The notes under the pieces: model-generated
Seen by the model: only the letters and a program-made list of their open reading frames with translations
Told to the model about the DNA's origin: nothing
The model's database searches: none
DNA from: JBBWZH01 sp035544115
Lineage (GTDB): Bacteria > Actinomycetota > Actinomycetes > Mycobacteriales > CADCTP01
Direction: 5' to 3'
NCBI GenBank assembly: GCA_963714145.1
Contig: OY970235.1
Coordinates: forward strand, 4,588,001-4,652,000
DNA: 64,000 bases
Shown here: positions 26,790 through 36,400 of the stretch, piece after piece
How positions within the stretch are numbered: position 1 is the stretch's first letter
Layout of the letters: every line of letters starts with the position of its first letter
Translations under genes and position numbers: made by a program

Positions 26790-27986
26790 GTGCCTACCGT
26801 CGTTGACCGGTGGAACATCCACCCGGGCCACCTGTGGCTGCGGGGGATCCGGCCGGAGCAGCCGGTTGAGTTCGACCAGAACATGGGGCTGTGGAACGTC
26901 TACGGCTACCCGCAAGTATTCAACGTCATCAACGACCCGAAGACCTTCTCGTCCAAGACGGCGTACCTGGCCGCGGTCACGATCGACGAGTCGTTCAACG
27001 ACGGCGACTTCGCCCAGATGGACCCGCCGCGGCAGACCGCGTACCGCAAGCTGGTCAGCGGCGCGTTCACGCCGAAGATCGTCGCCGGCCTCGAACCGAG
27101 GATCCGCGAGGTCACCGACGAACTACTCGACGCGATGGCCCACAAGGACCAGATCGATCTGGTGGAGGATCTCGCCTACCCGCTGCCGGTCATCGTCATC
27201 GCCGAACTGTTGGGGATTCCGGGCAGCGACCTCGAGCTGTTCAAGAAGCAGGCCTTCAATATCATCGAACAGCTGAACGGGGTCGCGTTTCTCAGCGAGG
27301 AGGAGGGCGCCCAGCAGCAGATCGACGCCGCGGTCGACCAGTTCCGGCCGATGCTGGACTACATGCGCGGGCAGGTCGTCGAGCGCCGCCAGCACCCACG
27401 CGAGGACCTGCTGAGCCACCTCGTCCTGGCCGAGCTCGACGGTCAGCGGCTGACCGACAACGAGGTGGTGAACATCGCGAACATCATGCTGGTGGCCGGC
27501 CACATCACCACCACCATGCTGATCGGCAACGCGGTGGCCTGCCTGGATTCCAGCCCGGACGAGTTCGCCCGGGTGCGTAAGGACCGGTCGCTGGTGCCGA
27601 CCGCGCTGGAGGAGACGCTGCGCACGCTGACCCCGTCCGCGGCGCTGTCCCGGCGGACCACCACCGACGTGGACATCGCCGGCGTCCGGATCCCGGCCGA
27701 GACGTTGATCCTGGTCTGGCCGGCGGCGGCGAACCGGGACCCGGCGAAGTTCACCGACCCCGAGGTATTCGACCCGGCCCGCAGCCCGAACCCGCATCTC
27801 GGGTTCGGCCACGGCGTCCACTTCTGCATCGGCTCGCAGCTGGCCAAGATGGAAGGCTCGATCGCGTTGAACAGCCTGCTGGACCGTTTCCCCGAACTGC
27901 ACACCGACCCGGCCAACCCGCCCACGTTCTTCCCGTCGCCGGACCTGATCGGCGTCCGCTCGCTCCCGCTGGGCACCGGGCAGTGA
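26790..27986 (+). CDS. Cytochrome P450 (tailoring)
   Basis: This 398-residue bacterial P450 is probably a hydroxylase of the peptide or of a carrier-bound residue. It has the I-helix oxygen motif AGHITT near 238, EETLR (ExxR) near 275, and the heme loop FGHGVHFCIG near 338-347. The start is GTG 26790 after GAAGGAGA. It follows the MbtH-like gene by 19 bp and its stop overlaps the peptidase start as GTGA. It resembles the second P450 at 30341 along its whole length (both open with a DRW...LWLRG / GLWNVYGYP pattern), so the two are paralogs. The substrate is unknown; piperazate ring hydroxylation or beta-hydroxylation are options. Confidence 0.93.
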   Translation: MPTVVDRWNIHPGHLWLRGIRPEQPVEFDQNMGLWNVYGYPQVFNVINDPKTFSSKTAYLAAVTIDESFNDGDFAQMDPPRQTAYRKLVSGAFTPKIVAGLEPRIREVTDELLDAMAHKDQIDLVEDLAYPLPVIVIAELLGIPGSDLELFKKQAFNIIEQLNGVAFLSEEEGAQQQIDAAVDQFRPMLDYMRGQVVERRQHPREDLLSHLVLAELDGQRLTDNEVVNIANIMLVAGHITTTMLIGNAVACLDSSPDEFARVRKDRSLVPTALEETLRTLTPSAALSRRTTTDVDIAGVRIPAETLILVWPAAANRDPAKFTDPEVFDPARSPNPHLGFGHGVHFCIGSQLAKMEGSIALNSLLDRFPELHTDPANPPTFFPSPDLIGVRSLPLGTGQ

Positions 27987-30277
27987 CCACACTCGACGCG
28001 CGGGCCTACGCGACCGCGGAGCGGCTGCTGCGGCACAACCGCGCGGAACTCGTCACCGGCGGCAAGGTCACGCCGCGCTGGATCGGGGCCGGGGACCGCT
28101 TCTGGTACACCGTGACCGGTGCGGCCGGAAAGCGGTTCATGCGCGCCGATCCGAAGGCGGGCCGGGTCGGCGCCGCGTTCGACCACGACCGGCTCGCGGC
28201 CGCGCTGGCGGCGGCGTTGGGGCAGCCCGTGGACGCCGGCGCGCTACCGTTCCCGGCCATCGAGCCGAGCACCGGGGCGGTCGAGTTCGACGCGTTCGGA
28301 ACCCACTGGCGCTGCCTGCTGGACAGCTACGTATGCGCGGCGGCCGAGGGTGACCCGCCCGGCAACCCGCTCGAGATCGCCGCGCCGGACCGCAAAGTCG
28401 CCGTGTACCGGGCCGGGCACGACCTCCGCGCCCGCACCCTGGACGGCGCCCGGGACTGGGCGCTGACCTCCGACGGCACCGAGGACCTGGACTACGGCGC
28501 CAACCCCGACTACCTCATGTACTCCACCCTGCTGGCGAAGATCGGGATCCCGCACCTGCCGCCGGCCGCGGCCTGGTCGCCCGACTCGACCCGGGTGCTG
28601 ACCCACCGGACCGACCAGCGCGGCGTCCGGCAGCGACACCTGGTGCGCAGCGCGCCGGCCGACGGCGGCGGACCTGGACTGCTGACCCAGCGTTCCCCGC
28701 TGCCCGGCGACGACCGGATGCCGCTCGCCGAGTACGTCGTGCTCGACGTCACGACCGGCTCGGTGGTGCCCGCGCTGGCCGAGCCGGTGCCGATGTCGAT
28801 GATGTCGCCGATCTTCCAGCGGTGGGCGTGGTGGGCCCCGGACAGCTCGGCGGTGTACTACCTGAGCTGGACCCGGGACGCGCGCACGCTGCGCCTGAAC
28901 CGGCTCGACCCGGGCACCGGCGCGGTGCGCACGGTGCTGACCGAGACCGGTGCGACCCGGGTGGAACCGGCGCAGCAGCAGTTGCAGCCGCCCATGGTCA
29001 AGCTCCTCTCCGGCGGCGACGAGCTGCTCTGGTACTCGCAGCGGGACGGCTGGGGCCATCTCTACCTGTACCGGACGCAGACCCCCGGGACCGCCGAGCT
29101 GCGCGCGCAGCTGACCTCCGGGCCGTGGTCGGTGCAGGAGATCCTGCATGTCGACGAGCAGCGGCGGGTGGTCTACTTCGTCGCCGCCGGGCTGGTCGAG
29201 GCGGACCCGTACCGCCGGTCGGTGTGCCGGGTCGGGCTGGACGGCTCCGGTTTCGCCCGGATCACCGACGACGACCTGGACCACGTCGTCACCGTGCCGG
29301 CGAACGCGGAGTACTTCATCGACTCGGCCTCCACCACCGCCACCCCGCCGGTGACCACCGCGCGCGGCTGGGACGGGCGGGTGCTGGTCGAGTTGGCGCG
29401 CGCGGACATCGCCGGGCTGGAGGCGACCGGCTGGAGCCGGCCCGAGCGGTTCCGCACGACCGCGGCCGACGGACAGACCGCCATCTACGGCCTGCTGTAC
29501 CGGCCGCACGGATTCGATCCCGCCGGGCGCTACCCGGTCATCGACACCCCGTACGGCCTGCCGACGGCGAACCGGGTGAGCCCGTCGTTCGACCCCGGCT
29601 ACTACGGGTACGACGCCGAGGCACTAGCCGCGCTGGGATTCGTGGTGATCGCGGTGGACGGGCGCGGCTCGCCGGGGCGGAGCAAGGCGTTCCACGACGC
29701 CTCGTACGGCCACCTGGCGGACGCCGGCGGCCTGGCCGACCACGTGTCAGCGCTGCGCGAACTGGCCGCGACCCGGCCCTGGATGGACCTCGACCGGGTC
29801 GGCGTCACCGGCATGTCCGGAGGCGGGTTCGCCGCCGTCCGGGCGATGCTGGACTTCCCGGACGTATTCACGGTCGGCGTCGCGGAATCCGGAATGCATG
29901 ACTTCCGGTACGTCGACCTGGGGCTGGCCGAGGCGTACAACGGCCCGTTCGACGAAGCGACCTACGCCGCGGCGGCCAATGTGGACCGCGCCGACCGGCT
30001 GGTGGGAAAGCTGCTGCTGGTGCACGGCGGCCTGGACGACCGGGTCTCGCCGCACCTGACGCTGCGGCTGGCCGAGCGGCTGATCGCCGCCGACAAGGAC
30101 TTCGACCTGCTCATCGTCCCGGATGCCGATCACATCTACTTCGGCTACGAGCACTACGTCAACCGGCGCCGGTGGGACTTCCTGGTCCGGCATCTCCTGG
30201 GTGTCGAGCCACCGGCGGGATACCGGCTCACCCCCGTCCCGATCGACATGGCCGCCCTCGCCGAACTGTTCGGGTAA
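27983..30277 (+). CDS. S9 family serine peptidase (DPP IV-like)
   Basis: This 764-residue protein has an N-terminal beta-propeller of the dipeptidyl peptidase IV type (DYGANPDYLMYSTLL near 170; WAWWAPDSSAVYYL near 280). A C-terminal alpha/beta hydrolase follows with nucleophile motif GMSGGG (Ser near 611), Asp in GGLDDRVSP near 684 and His in DADHIYFG near 717. No signal peptide is visible, so it probably acts in the cytoplasm. The start GTG overlaps the P450 stop (GTGA). A peptidase tightly coupled to tailoring genes suggests trimming of an extended precursor peptide or self-protection, but neither is shown by sequence. Confidence 0.9.
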   Translation: MTTLDARAYATAERLLRHNRAELVTGGKVTPRWIGAGDRFWYTVTGAAGKRFMRADPKAGRVGAAFDHDRLAAALAAALGQPVDAGALPFPAIEPSTGAVEFDAFGTHWRCLLDSYVCAAAEGDPPGNPLEIAAPDRKVAVYRAGHDLRARTLDGARDWALTSDGTEDLDYGANPDYLMYSTLLAKIGIPHLPPAAAWSPDSTRVLTHRTDQRGVRQRHLVRSAPADGGGPGLLTQRSPLPGDDRMPLAEYVVLDVTTGSVVPALAEPVPMSMMSPIFQRWAWWAPDSSAVYYLSWTRDARTLRLNRLDPGTGAVRTVLTETGATRVEPAQQQLQPPMVKLLSGGDELLWYSQRDGWGHLYLYRTQTPGTAELRAQLTSGPWSVQEILHVDEQRRVVYFVAAGLVEADPYRRSVCRVGLDGSGFARITDDDLDHVVTVPANAEYFIDSASTTATPPVTTARGWDGRVLVELARADIAGLEATGWSRPERFRTTAADGQTAIYGLLYRPHGFDPAGRYPVIDTPYGLPTANRVSPSFDPGYYGYDAEALAALGFVVIAVDGRGSPGRSKAFHDASYGHLADAGGLADHVSALRELAATRPWMDLDRVGVTGMSGGGFAAVRAMLDFPDVFTVGVAESGMHDFRYVDLGLAEAYNGPFDEATYAAAANVDRADRLVGKLLLVHGGLDDRVSPHLTLRLAERLIAADKDFDLLIVPDADHIYFGYEHYVNRRRWDFLVRHLLGVEPPAGYRLTPVPIDMAALAELFG

Positions 30278-30293
30278 CCGACCGCCGCACGCG

Positions 30294-30329
30294 AAACGTC
30301 CGGCTGGGGAATTCCCCAGCCGGACGTTT
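30294..30329. terminator. Perfect 36-nt palindrome, bidirectional terminator
   Basis: A perfect palindrome with 18-bp arms (AAACGTCCGGCTGGGGAA and its complement) lies between the convergent peptidase and P450 genes. A-runs on one side and T-runs on the other fit intrinsic termination in both directions. Confidence 0.85.
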
Positions 30330-30340
30330 GTCTGCTCCGG

Positions 30341-31534
30341 TCAACTGGTCCGGACCGGCACCGACCGCACCCCGGTGAAGTCGGGTGAGCCGAAGAAGAC
30401 CGGCGGGTTGTCCGGGTCCATCCGCAGGTCCGGGAAACGGTCCATGAGGATGTTGAACACGATGCGGGTCTCCACCCGAGCCATCTGGGCGCCGACGCAG
30501 TAGTGCGCGCCGCGGCCGAACCCGAGGTGCGGGTTGGGGTGCCGGGACGCGTCGAACGTGTTCGGGTCGGCGAACTGGCGCGGATCCCGGTTGGCGGTCC
30601 CGAACCACAACATGACCAACTGGTCCTTCGGGATCTTCGTCCCGGCGACCTCCACGTCGACGCTGGTCGCCCGGTAGGACGCGTTGCCCGGGGTGAGGAA
30701 CCGCATCGACTCCTCGAGCAGGGTCGGCACCATCGACCGGTCCGCCCGCACCCGCGCCGCCTGGTCGGGGAAGGACTCCAGGCACAGCGTCGTGTTGCCG
30801 ATCAGGATCGGGCTGGTGAGGTGGCCGGCGCCGAGCACGCTGATCGCGAAGTTGATGACCTCGTCCCGGGACATCGACGTGCCGTCGAGCTTCCGGAACT
30901 GGACCATCAGGCTCAGCAGGTCCTCCCGCGGGTGCTGCTGCCGCGCGTCGATGTGCTCGCCGAGGAAGTCCCGCAGCGGGCGCAGCGGCGCCACCAGGTC
31001 CTCGAAGTAGCCCGCGCCCGCGCCCTGGTCGACCGTCGTCATCTGGGCTTCGTTGTCCATCGTCTGGTCCACCAGGTTGAACATCGCGCGGTCGTCGACC
31101 GGGGTGCCCAGCAGCTCGCTGAACAGGATCCCGGACAGCTCGCCGACGAAGTCGCCGAGCAGGTCGAACCGGTCCCGCCCGGCCAGCCCGTCGAGCAGCA
31201 CGTTGGCGAGCTTGAAGATCCGCGATTCGAGGTCGTCCATGGCCTTCGGGCTGAACGCCCGGGCGACCTGCTTGCGCATGTGCGCGTGCTCCGGCCCGGT
31301 CATCTGGGCCAGGTCGCCCTGGAAGTACTTCGCGGTCTCCTCGTCGACCTCGAACAGCCGCCCCGAGTCGGTCGAGAACGCCGCGGAGTCATTGAGGATC
31401 TCGGCCACCTCGGGATATCCGTAGACGTTCCACAGACCAAGGTCCGGATCGAACTCGATATGCTCGTCCCGTTGCTCGCCACGCAACCAGAATTTGTCCG
31501 GACTGAAGCCCCAGCGATCAGCGAACTCGGTCAT
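30341..31534 (-). CDS. Cytochrome P450 (tailoring), second copy
   Basis: This 397-residue P450 is paralogous to the one at 26790. It has an I-helix AGHLTS motif, EESMR (ExxR), and the heme loop FGRGAHYCVG near 340-349. The oxygen-activating position keeps Thr but is followed by Ser-Pro instead of Thr-Thr. ATG 31534 is preceded by AAAGGA. It is transcribed away from the ornithine hydroxylase gene, sharing a 463-bp divergent promoter region that contains palindrome site E. It is likely a second oxidation on the peptide or on a piperazate unit; the substrate is not visible from sequence. Confidence 0.93.
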   Translation of the reverse strand: MTEFADRWGFSPDKFWLRGEQRDEHIEFDPDLGLWNVYGYPEVAEILNDSAAFSTDSGRLFEVDEETAKYFQGDLAQMTGPEHAHMRKQVARAFSPKAMDDLESRIFKLANVLLDGLAGRDRFDLLGDFVGELSGILFSELLGTPVDDRAMFNLVDQTMDNEAQMTTVDQGAGAGYFEDLVAPLRPLRDFLGEHIDARQQHPREDLLSLMVQFRKLDGTSMSRDEVINFAISVLGAGHLTSPILIGNTTLCLESFPDQAARVRADRSMVPTLLEESMRFLTPGNASYRATSVDVEVAGTKIPKDQLVMLWFGTANRDPRQFADPNTFDASRHPNPHLGFGRGAHYCVGAQMARVETRIVFNILMDRFPDLRMDPDNPPVFFGSPDFTGVRSVPVRTS

Positions 31535-31740
31535 CGGTATCCTTTGCGGGTAGGTACTTCGGCCACCTCGCGGCGTCCTGCGACAAGCCCGGCAGTGCGG
31601 TGCCGGCGGGGTGTTGATTCGAGGTGGCGAGAAATTGGTTCGCCTTTACGACCAGCCTACCCAGCGGACCTGAATGGCGCCAGGTCCGCCGGCTATAGTG
31701 CCGGGACGGCCAGGCCGGACCCGGTGGCCGGCCGGCGCAC

Positions 31741-31758
31741 CGTCCGGTTGGCAGGACA
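31741..31758. promoter_or_regulatory. Repeated palindrome TGTCC-N8-GGACA, site E
   Basis: CGTCCGGTTGGCAGGACA is in the same family as sites A-D. It is centred about 41 bp upstream of a good -35 box, roughly -73 from the predicted transcription start of the ornithine hydroxylase gene. That is an activator-like position. Confidence 0.65.
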
Positions 31759-31787
31759 GCGCCCGGCGTTACCCGGCGGCGCACCTC

Positions 31788-31816
31788 TTGAAACCTCCAC
31801 CCGGCTGCTCTAGATT
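31788..31816 (+). promoter_or_regulatory. Predicted promoter of ornithine N-hydroxylase
   Basis: TTGAAA (31788-31793), a 17-bp spacer and TAGATT (31811-31816) form the best sigma-70-like promoter seen in the window. It leaves a leader of about 170 nt. The rest of the 31535-31997 gap holds site E and a possible 43-codon ORF, with nothing else recognised. Confidence 0.65.
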
Positions 31817-31850
31817 GGCCTCAAGGGTGTTAATTCGTAATACTGAACAC

Positions 31851-31982
31851 ATGTCTCCCGGGTCACCGATCGAGATCTCGACACAGCCGCGACCGTGCGG
31901 GGCCAGCAGTTCCGACCAGATCCCCCTGGTTACCGAAAATGACCCGTCGAAGATGCGGCTGGTCCTGTCACAGCGACGCTAA
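31851..31982 (+). CDS. Possible 43-residue leader ORF
   Basis: An ATG at 31851 opens 43 codons that end with TAA 15 bp before the hydroxylase start, inside its predicted leader. There is no clear ribosome binding site. The sequence is Ser/Pro/Gln-rich at first, then SKMRLVLSQRR. I do not recognise it. It could be a regulatory upstream ORF or chance. Confidence 0.2.
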   Translation: MSPGSPIEISTQPRPCGASSSDQIPLVTENDPSKMRLVLSQRR

Positions 31983-31997
31983 GCGGGAGAATTGTCT

Positions 31998-33347
31998 ATG
32001 GGTACTCGCGCACACGAGGAATACGATGTGGTTGGCATCGGGTTCGGCCCGTCCAACCTGTCGCTCGCCATCGCCCTGGAGGAACACTGGGCCAACGTTC
32101 CGGCCCATCCGATCACCGCCGCGTTCTTCGAACGGCAGCCCTCGTTCGGCTGGCACCGCAACATGCTGCTGCCGGCCACGACCATGCAGATATCCTTCCT
32201 GAAGGACCTGGCCACCTTCCGCAACCCGGTGTCGCGGTTCAGCTTCGTCTCGTACCTGCACGAGGCGGGCCGGCTGGCGCAATTCGTCAACAACCAGGCG
32301 TTCTACCCGACCCGTGAGGAGTTCCACCAGTACCTGGAATGGGTGGAATCGAGCCTCGCCAACCGGGCCGCGTACTACGGCTCGGACGTCGCCGGGCTGC
32401 GGCTGCCGCCGGGCTGCAGCGCCGAGTCGGCCGAGCATCTGCAGCTCGAGGTCCGGGACAGCCTCGGGGCCGGCACCAGAGTGATCAACGCCCGCAACGT
32501 GGTCATCTCGACCGGGCTGGTACCGCGGATGCCGGACGGCGTGCGCTGCGACGAGCGGGTCTGGCACAGCTCGGAGTTCCTGGAGAAGTACCGCCGGGTG
32601 AATCCCCATGAGCTGAAGCGGGTGGCGGTGGTCGGGGCCGGCCAGAGTGCGGCCGAAATCACCAGGTTCCTGTATGACATGCTCCCGGACACCCGCGTCT
32701 CCGCGATCATCCCGTCCTACGGATACTCGGTCGCGGACGACACGCCGTTCGCGAATCAGGTGTTCGATCCGAGCGCGGTCGACCACTACTTCTTCGGGAC
32801 CGACGGGACCCGGGAAGCATTCTGGCGCTACCACAAGAACACGAACTACTCGGTCGTCGACAACGAGGTCATCCGGGACCTGTACCGGCGCTCGTACGAC
32901 GACAGCATCCGCAACACCCGGCGCCTGGAGTTCCTCAACCTGACCAGGGTCAGCGAGGTCAGGCGGGCCGGTACCGAGACCCGGGTCTCGCTGTACTCGC
33001 TGCTCGACCGGGAATCCCAGGAATTGTCCGTCGACGCGCTGATCTTCGCCACCGGCTACGACGGGATGGAGCCGACCAGCATGCTCGGCGACGTCGGCCG
33101 CTACTGCCTGCGGGACGATGCCGGAAACCTCCGGGTGGAACGCGACTACCGGCTCACCACCACGGCCGGCCTGCGGTGCGGTATCTACCTGCAGGGCGGC
33201 ACCGAACGCACCCACGGACTGGCCGCATCCCTGCTGTCGAACATCGCCGTCCGCAGCGGTGAGATCGCCGATTCCATCGTCCACCGGCGCGCCGAGTGGG
33301 AGCACGGAGCCAGCGAGTCCCTCGTGCTGGCCGGCCGGGCCGGCTGA
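31998..33347 (+). CDS. L-ornithine N5-hydroxylase (KtzI-like)
   Basis: This 449-residue flavin N-monooxygenase belongs to the lysine N6/ornithine N5 family and uses FAD, NADPH and O2. It has the FAD motif GIGFGPSNLSLA near 13-24, WHRNMLLP and MQISFLKDLATFRNP typical of the family, the NADPH motif VVGAGQSAAE near 213-222, and the late motifs FATGY and THGLAASLLSNIA. GGGAGAA lies 6-7 bp before ATG 31998. In kutzneride biosynthesis, KtzI makes N5-hydroxyornithine, which KtzT converts to piperazate. A KtzT-like gene (49731) and piperazate-type A domains in this cluster make that role more likely than a siderophore role. It is transcribed from a promoter carrying site E. Confidence 0.93.
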   Translation: MGTRAHEEYDVVGIGFGPSNLSLAIALEEHWANVPAHPITAAFFERQPSFGWHRNMLLPATTMQISFLKDLATFRNPVSRFSFVSYLHEAGRLAQFVNNQAFYPTREEFHQYLEWVESSLANRAAYYGSDVAGLRLPPGCSAESAEHLQLEVRDSLGAGTRVINARNVVISTGLVPRMPDGVRCDERVWHSSEFLEKYRRVNPHELKRVAVVGAGQSAAEITRFLYDMLPDTRVSAIIPSYGYSVADDTPFANQVFDPSAVDHYFFGTDGTREAFWRYHKNTNYSVVDNEVIRDLYRRSYDDSIRNTRRLEFLNLTRVSEVRRAGTETRVSLYSLLDRESQELSVDALIFATGYDGMEPTSMLGDVGRYCLRDDAGNLRVERDYRLTTTAGLRCGIYLQGGTERTHGLAASLLSNIAVRSGEIADSIVHRRAEWEHGASESLVLAGRAG

Positions 33348-33373
33348 CCGGCACCGCACCAAGGCCGCCGCGA

Positions 33374-33404
33374 AAGGGCCCGTCAGCCACGCTGACGGGC
33401 CCTT
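33374..33404. terminator. Terminator between convergent hydroxylase and NRPS genes
   Basis: Fourteen-bp perfect arms AAGGGCCCGTCAGC / GCTGACGGGCCCTT with a CAC loop lie in the 75-bp gap between converging genes. Confidence 0.85.
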
Positions 33405-33422
33405 CGCGTACCGCGCTGCCGG

Positions 33423-36400
33423 CTATTCCGTGGTCATCCGGCGCAGGCCCGGCCGGCTGTCGGCGGCCGCGACCTGGACCCGGCCGGAAAGCTCGGCGAT
33501 CGTCGGATACTGGAAGATCGTCCGGATCGATGCCTCGACCCCGAGCGTCCGGCGCATGCGGCCGATGATGCGGGTGGCCTTCAGCGAGTTGCAGCCGAGT
33601 ACGAAGAAATTGTCGTCGATGCCGACCTGCTCGACGCCGAGGATCTCGGCGAACAGCCCGCAGAGCGCCGCTTCCTGTGCCGTGCGCCCGCCGCGGTACC
33701 CGCCGTCGACGGGGGTCGCCGCGGCCGGCCGGACGACCGGCTCCCGCCGTACCCCGCCGCCGAGCCGGTCGTGCTCGCCGGCCAGCGACACGTCCACCGT
33801 GCTGATCCGCCGGCCGGCGTCGGCGGCCAGCTGGCGGACGACCGAGCGGAACCGGGTGCCGACATCCTCGGCCGCGGCCCGGTCGAACAGGCTCCGGTCG
33901 TACTGCAGGGTCAGCCGCTCGGCCGCGACGATCAACGTCAGCGGGTAGTTCCCGCTGCCGATCGAGTCGATGCCGGTGACCTCGATCCCGGCCGCCGCGG
34001 CCGCCGCGGCCTCGGCGGCAGGGTCGGCCGGGTTGGACTGGAACACCACCAGCGTGTCGAACAGCGCGGCCAGGCCGGCGGCCTGGTGGATCTCGGTCAG
34101 GCTGTGGTGCTGGTGGCTGAGCAGCCCGGTCTGCCGGCTCTGCAGGCCGGTCAGCAGTTCGGCGACCGTATCGCCAGGTGCGCACCGGGCCCGGACCGGC
34201 AGGGTGTTGATGAGCAGCCCGACCATCGACTCCACCCCGGCCAGCCCGCCGGACCGGCCGGACACGGTGGCGCCGAACACCACGTCCTCGCGGCCGGTCA
34301 ACGCGGCGAGCAGCACCGCCCAGGCGCCCTGCACCAGCGTGTTCGCCGTGACGCCGACCGCGGCGCAGCAGCTGGCCAGCTGCTTCGACTCGTCCGGCGA
34401 CAGCGTCAGCGCGACCTCGCCGATGTCGGCGGTCGGCGTCCGGGCCGTGCCGGCCGGGGCCAGAGTGGTCGGCCCGTCGACACCGGCCAGCTCGTCGGCC
34501 CAGGCCCGGGCGCTCTGCTCCCGGTCCTGCCGCGACAGCCAGGCCAGGTAGTCCCGGAAGCCGCGGACCGGCTCGAGCCCGGCGGCCCCACCGGCGGCCC
34601 CGCCGGCGACCTTGCCGGCGGCCGCACCGGCGGCCCGGCCGGCGGCCGTGCCGGCGGCCCCACCTGCGGCATAGAGCCGGAGCAGGTCATGCGCCAGCAT
34701 CTGCTCCGACCAGCCGTCGATGAGCGCGTGGTGCGTGCTGAGGACCAGCTCGGCACGGTCGGAGCTCAACCTGACCAGCGCCATCCGCAGCAGCGGCGGG
34801 GTGGTCAGGTCGAAGCGGGCGGCCCGGTCCACGGCGAGGAACCGGGCGAACGCCGCGTCCCGCCCGCCGCCGGCCAGGTCCCGCAGGTCGAGCTCCTGCC
34901 ACGGGAGCTCGACGCCGTCCACCACCAGCTGCACCAGGTTGTCGGCGGCGTCCGGAACGAAGGCCGCGCGCAGGTTGGCGTACCGCTCGAGCAGGGCCTG
35001 GCCCACCGCCCGCAGCCGGGCCGGGTCGACCCGGCCGGACAGGTGGTACACCGTCTGCAGGTGGTACGGGTCCGGGCCGGTGTCCGTCAGCATCGATTCG
35101 AACAGCATCCCGGACTGCATCGGGGTCAGCGGCCAGACGTCCGCGAGCCGCGGGTAACGCACGGTCCAGGCCTCGAGGTCGTCCGGACCGACCGTGACCA
35201 GCGGCGCGGACGGATCCGCGCCGGCGACCGCCGGCGGGCCGGTACCGGTCGCGGCGAGGGCGAGCCGGGCGACCGTCCGGGACTCGAGCAGCTGCCGCGG
35301 GGTGATCTCGATGCCCCGGGCCCGGGCCCGGGTGACCACCTGGATGGAGCGGATGCTGTCGCCGCCCATCGCGATGAAGTCGTCGTCCACGCCGACCAGG
35401 GTCAGGCCCAGGACCTCCGCGTAGGCGTCGGCCAGGGTCTTCTCCGCGGCCGACCGCGGCGCCCGGTACTCGGCGCCGGCGACGTCCGGCTCGGGCAGCC
35501 CGGTCCGATCCAGCTTGCCGTTCGGCGTCAGCGGCAGCCGCTGCAGCGTCACGAACGCGCTGGGGACCATGTACGCCGGCAGCCGGCCCGCCGCCAGCGC
35601 GCGCAGTTCGTCGGTGCCGGGAACGGCCGCGGCGTCGGTGGGTACCAGGTAGGCGATCAGCCGGCCCGCCCGGGCGATCACCACGGTCTGCCGTACCGCC
35701 GGGTGCGAGCCGAGAACCGCCTCGACCTCGCCGAGCTCCACCCGCAAACCGTTGATCTTGACCTGGAAGTCCATCCGGCCGAGCAGCTCGATCAGGCCGT
35801 CCGGGCCGAACCGGGCCAGGTCCCCGGTGCGGTAGAGGCGTTCGCCGGCCACCTCGCCGTGGGACCACTCGATGAACCGTTCGGCGGTCAGCTCGGGCCG
35901 GTCCAGGTAGCCGCGGGCGAGCCCGGCGCCGGCCAGGTACAGCTCGCCCGGGACTCCGGGCGGTACCGGCTGGCGGGCACCGTCGAGGATGTAGGTGCGC
36001 TGGTTGGCCAGCGGGCGGCCGTACGGGATGCTCGTCCAGGCCGGATCGGTCGCCGCCACCTCGTAGCCGGTCGAGTGGATGGAGGCCTCGGTGGCACCGC
36101 CGAGCGCGACGAAACGCAGCCCGGGGGCGGCGGCGCGGACCCGGTCGGGAAGCGTCACCGGCACCCAGTCACCGCCGAGCATCGCCAGCCGCAGCATCGG
36201 GAACAGCTGCCCGCCGGTCTGCTCCAGGTGGTCGACCAGCAGCCCGAGCAGGGCTGGCGCGGAGTTCCAGATCGTGATGTCCGCGCCGGCGATCAGCTCG
36301 GCCCAGTGCGCCGGGTCCCTGGACCGGCCCGGGTCCGGGACCACCACGGTGCCGCCGGCAGCGGTGATGCCGAGGAACTCGTAGACCGACATGTCGAAGC

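Noticed and set aside
31998..33347. Siderophore (hydroxamate) pathway
   Set aside because: An N-hydroxylase alone could suggest it, but there is no siderophore transporter or acyl/formyl transferase, while the KtzT-like gene and the A pockets point to piperazate.
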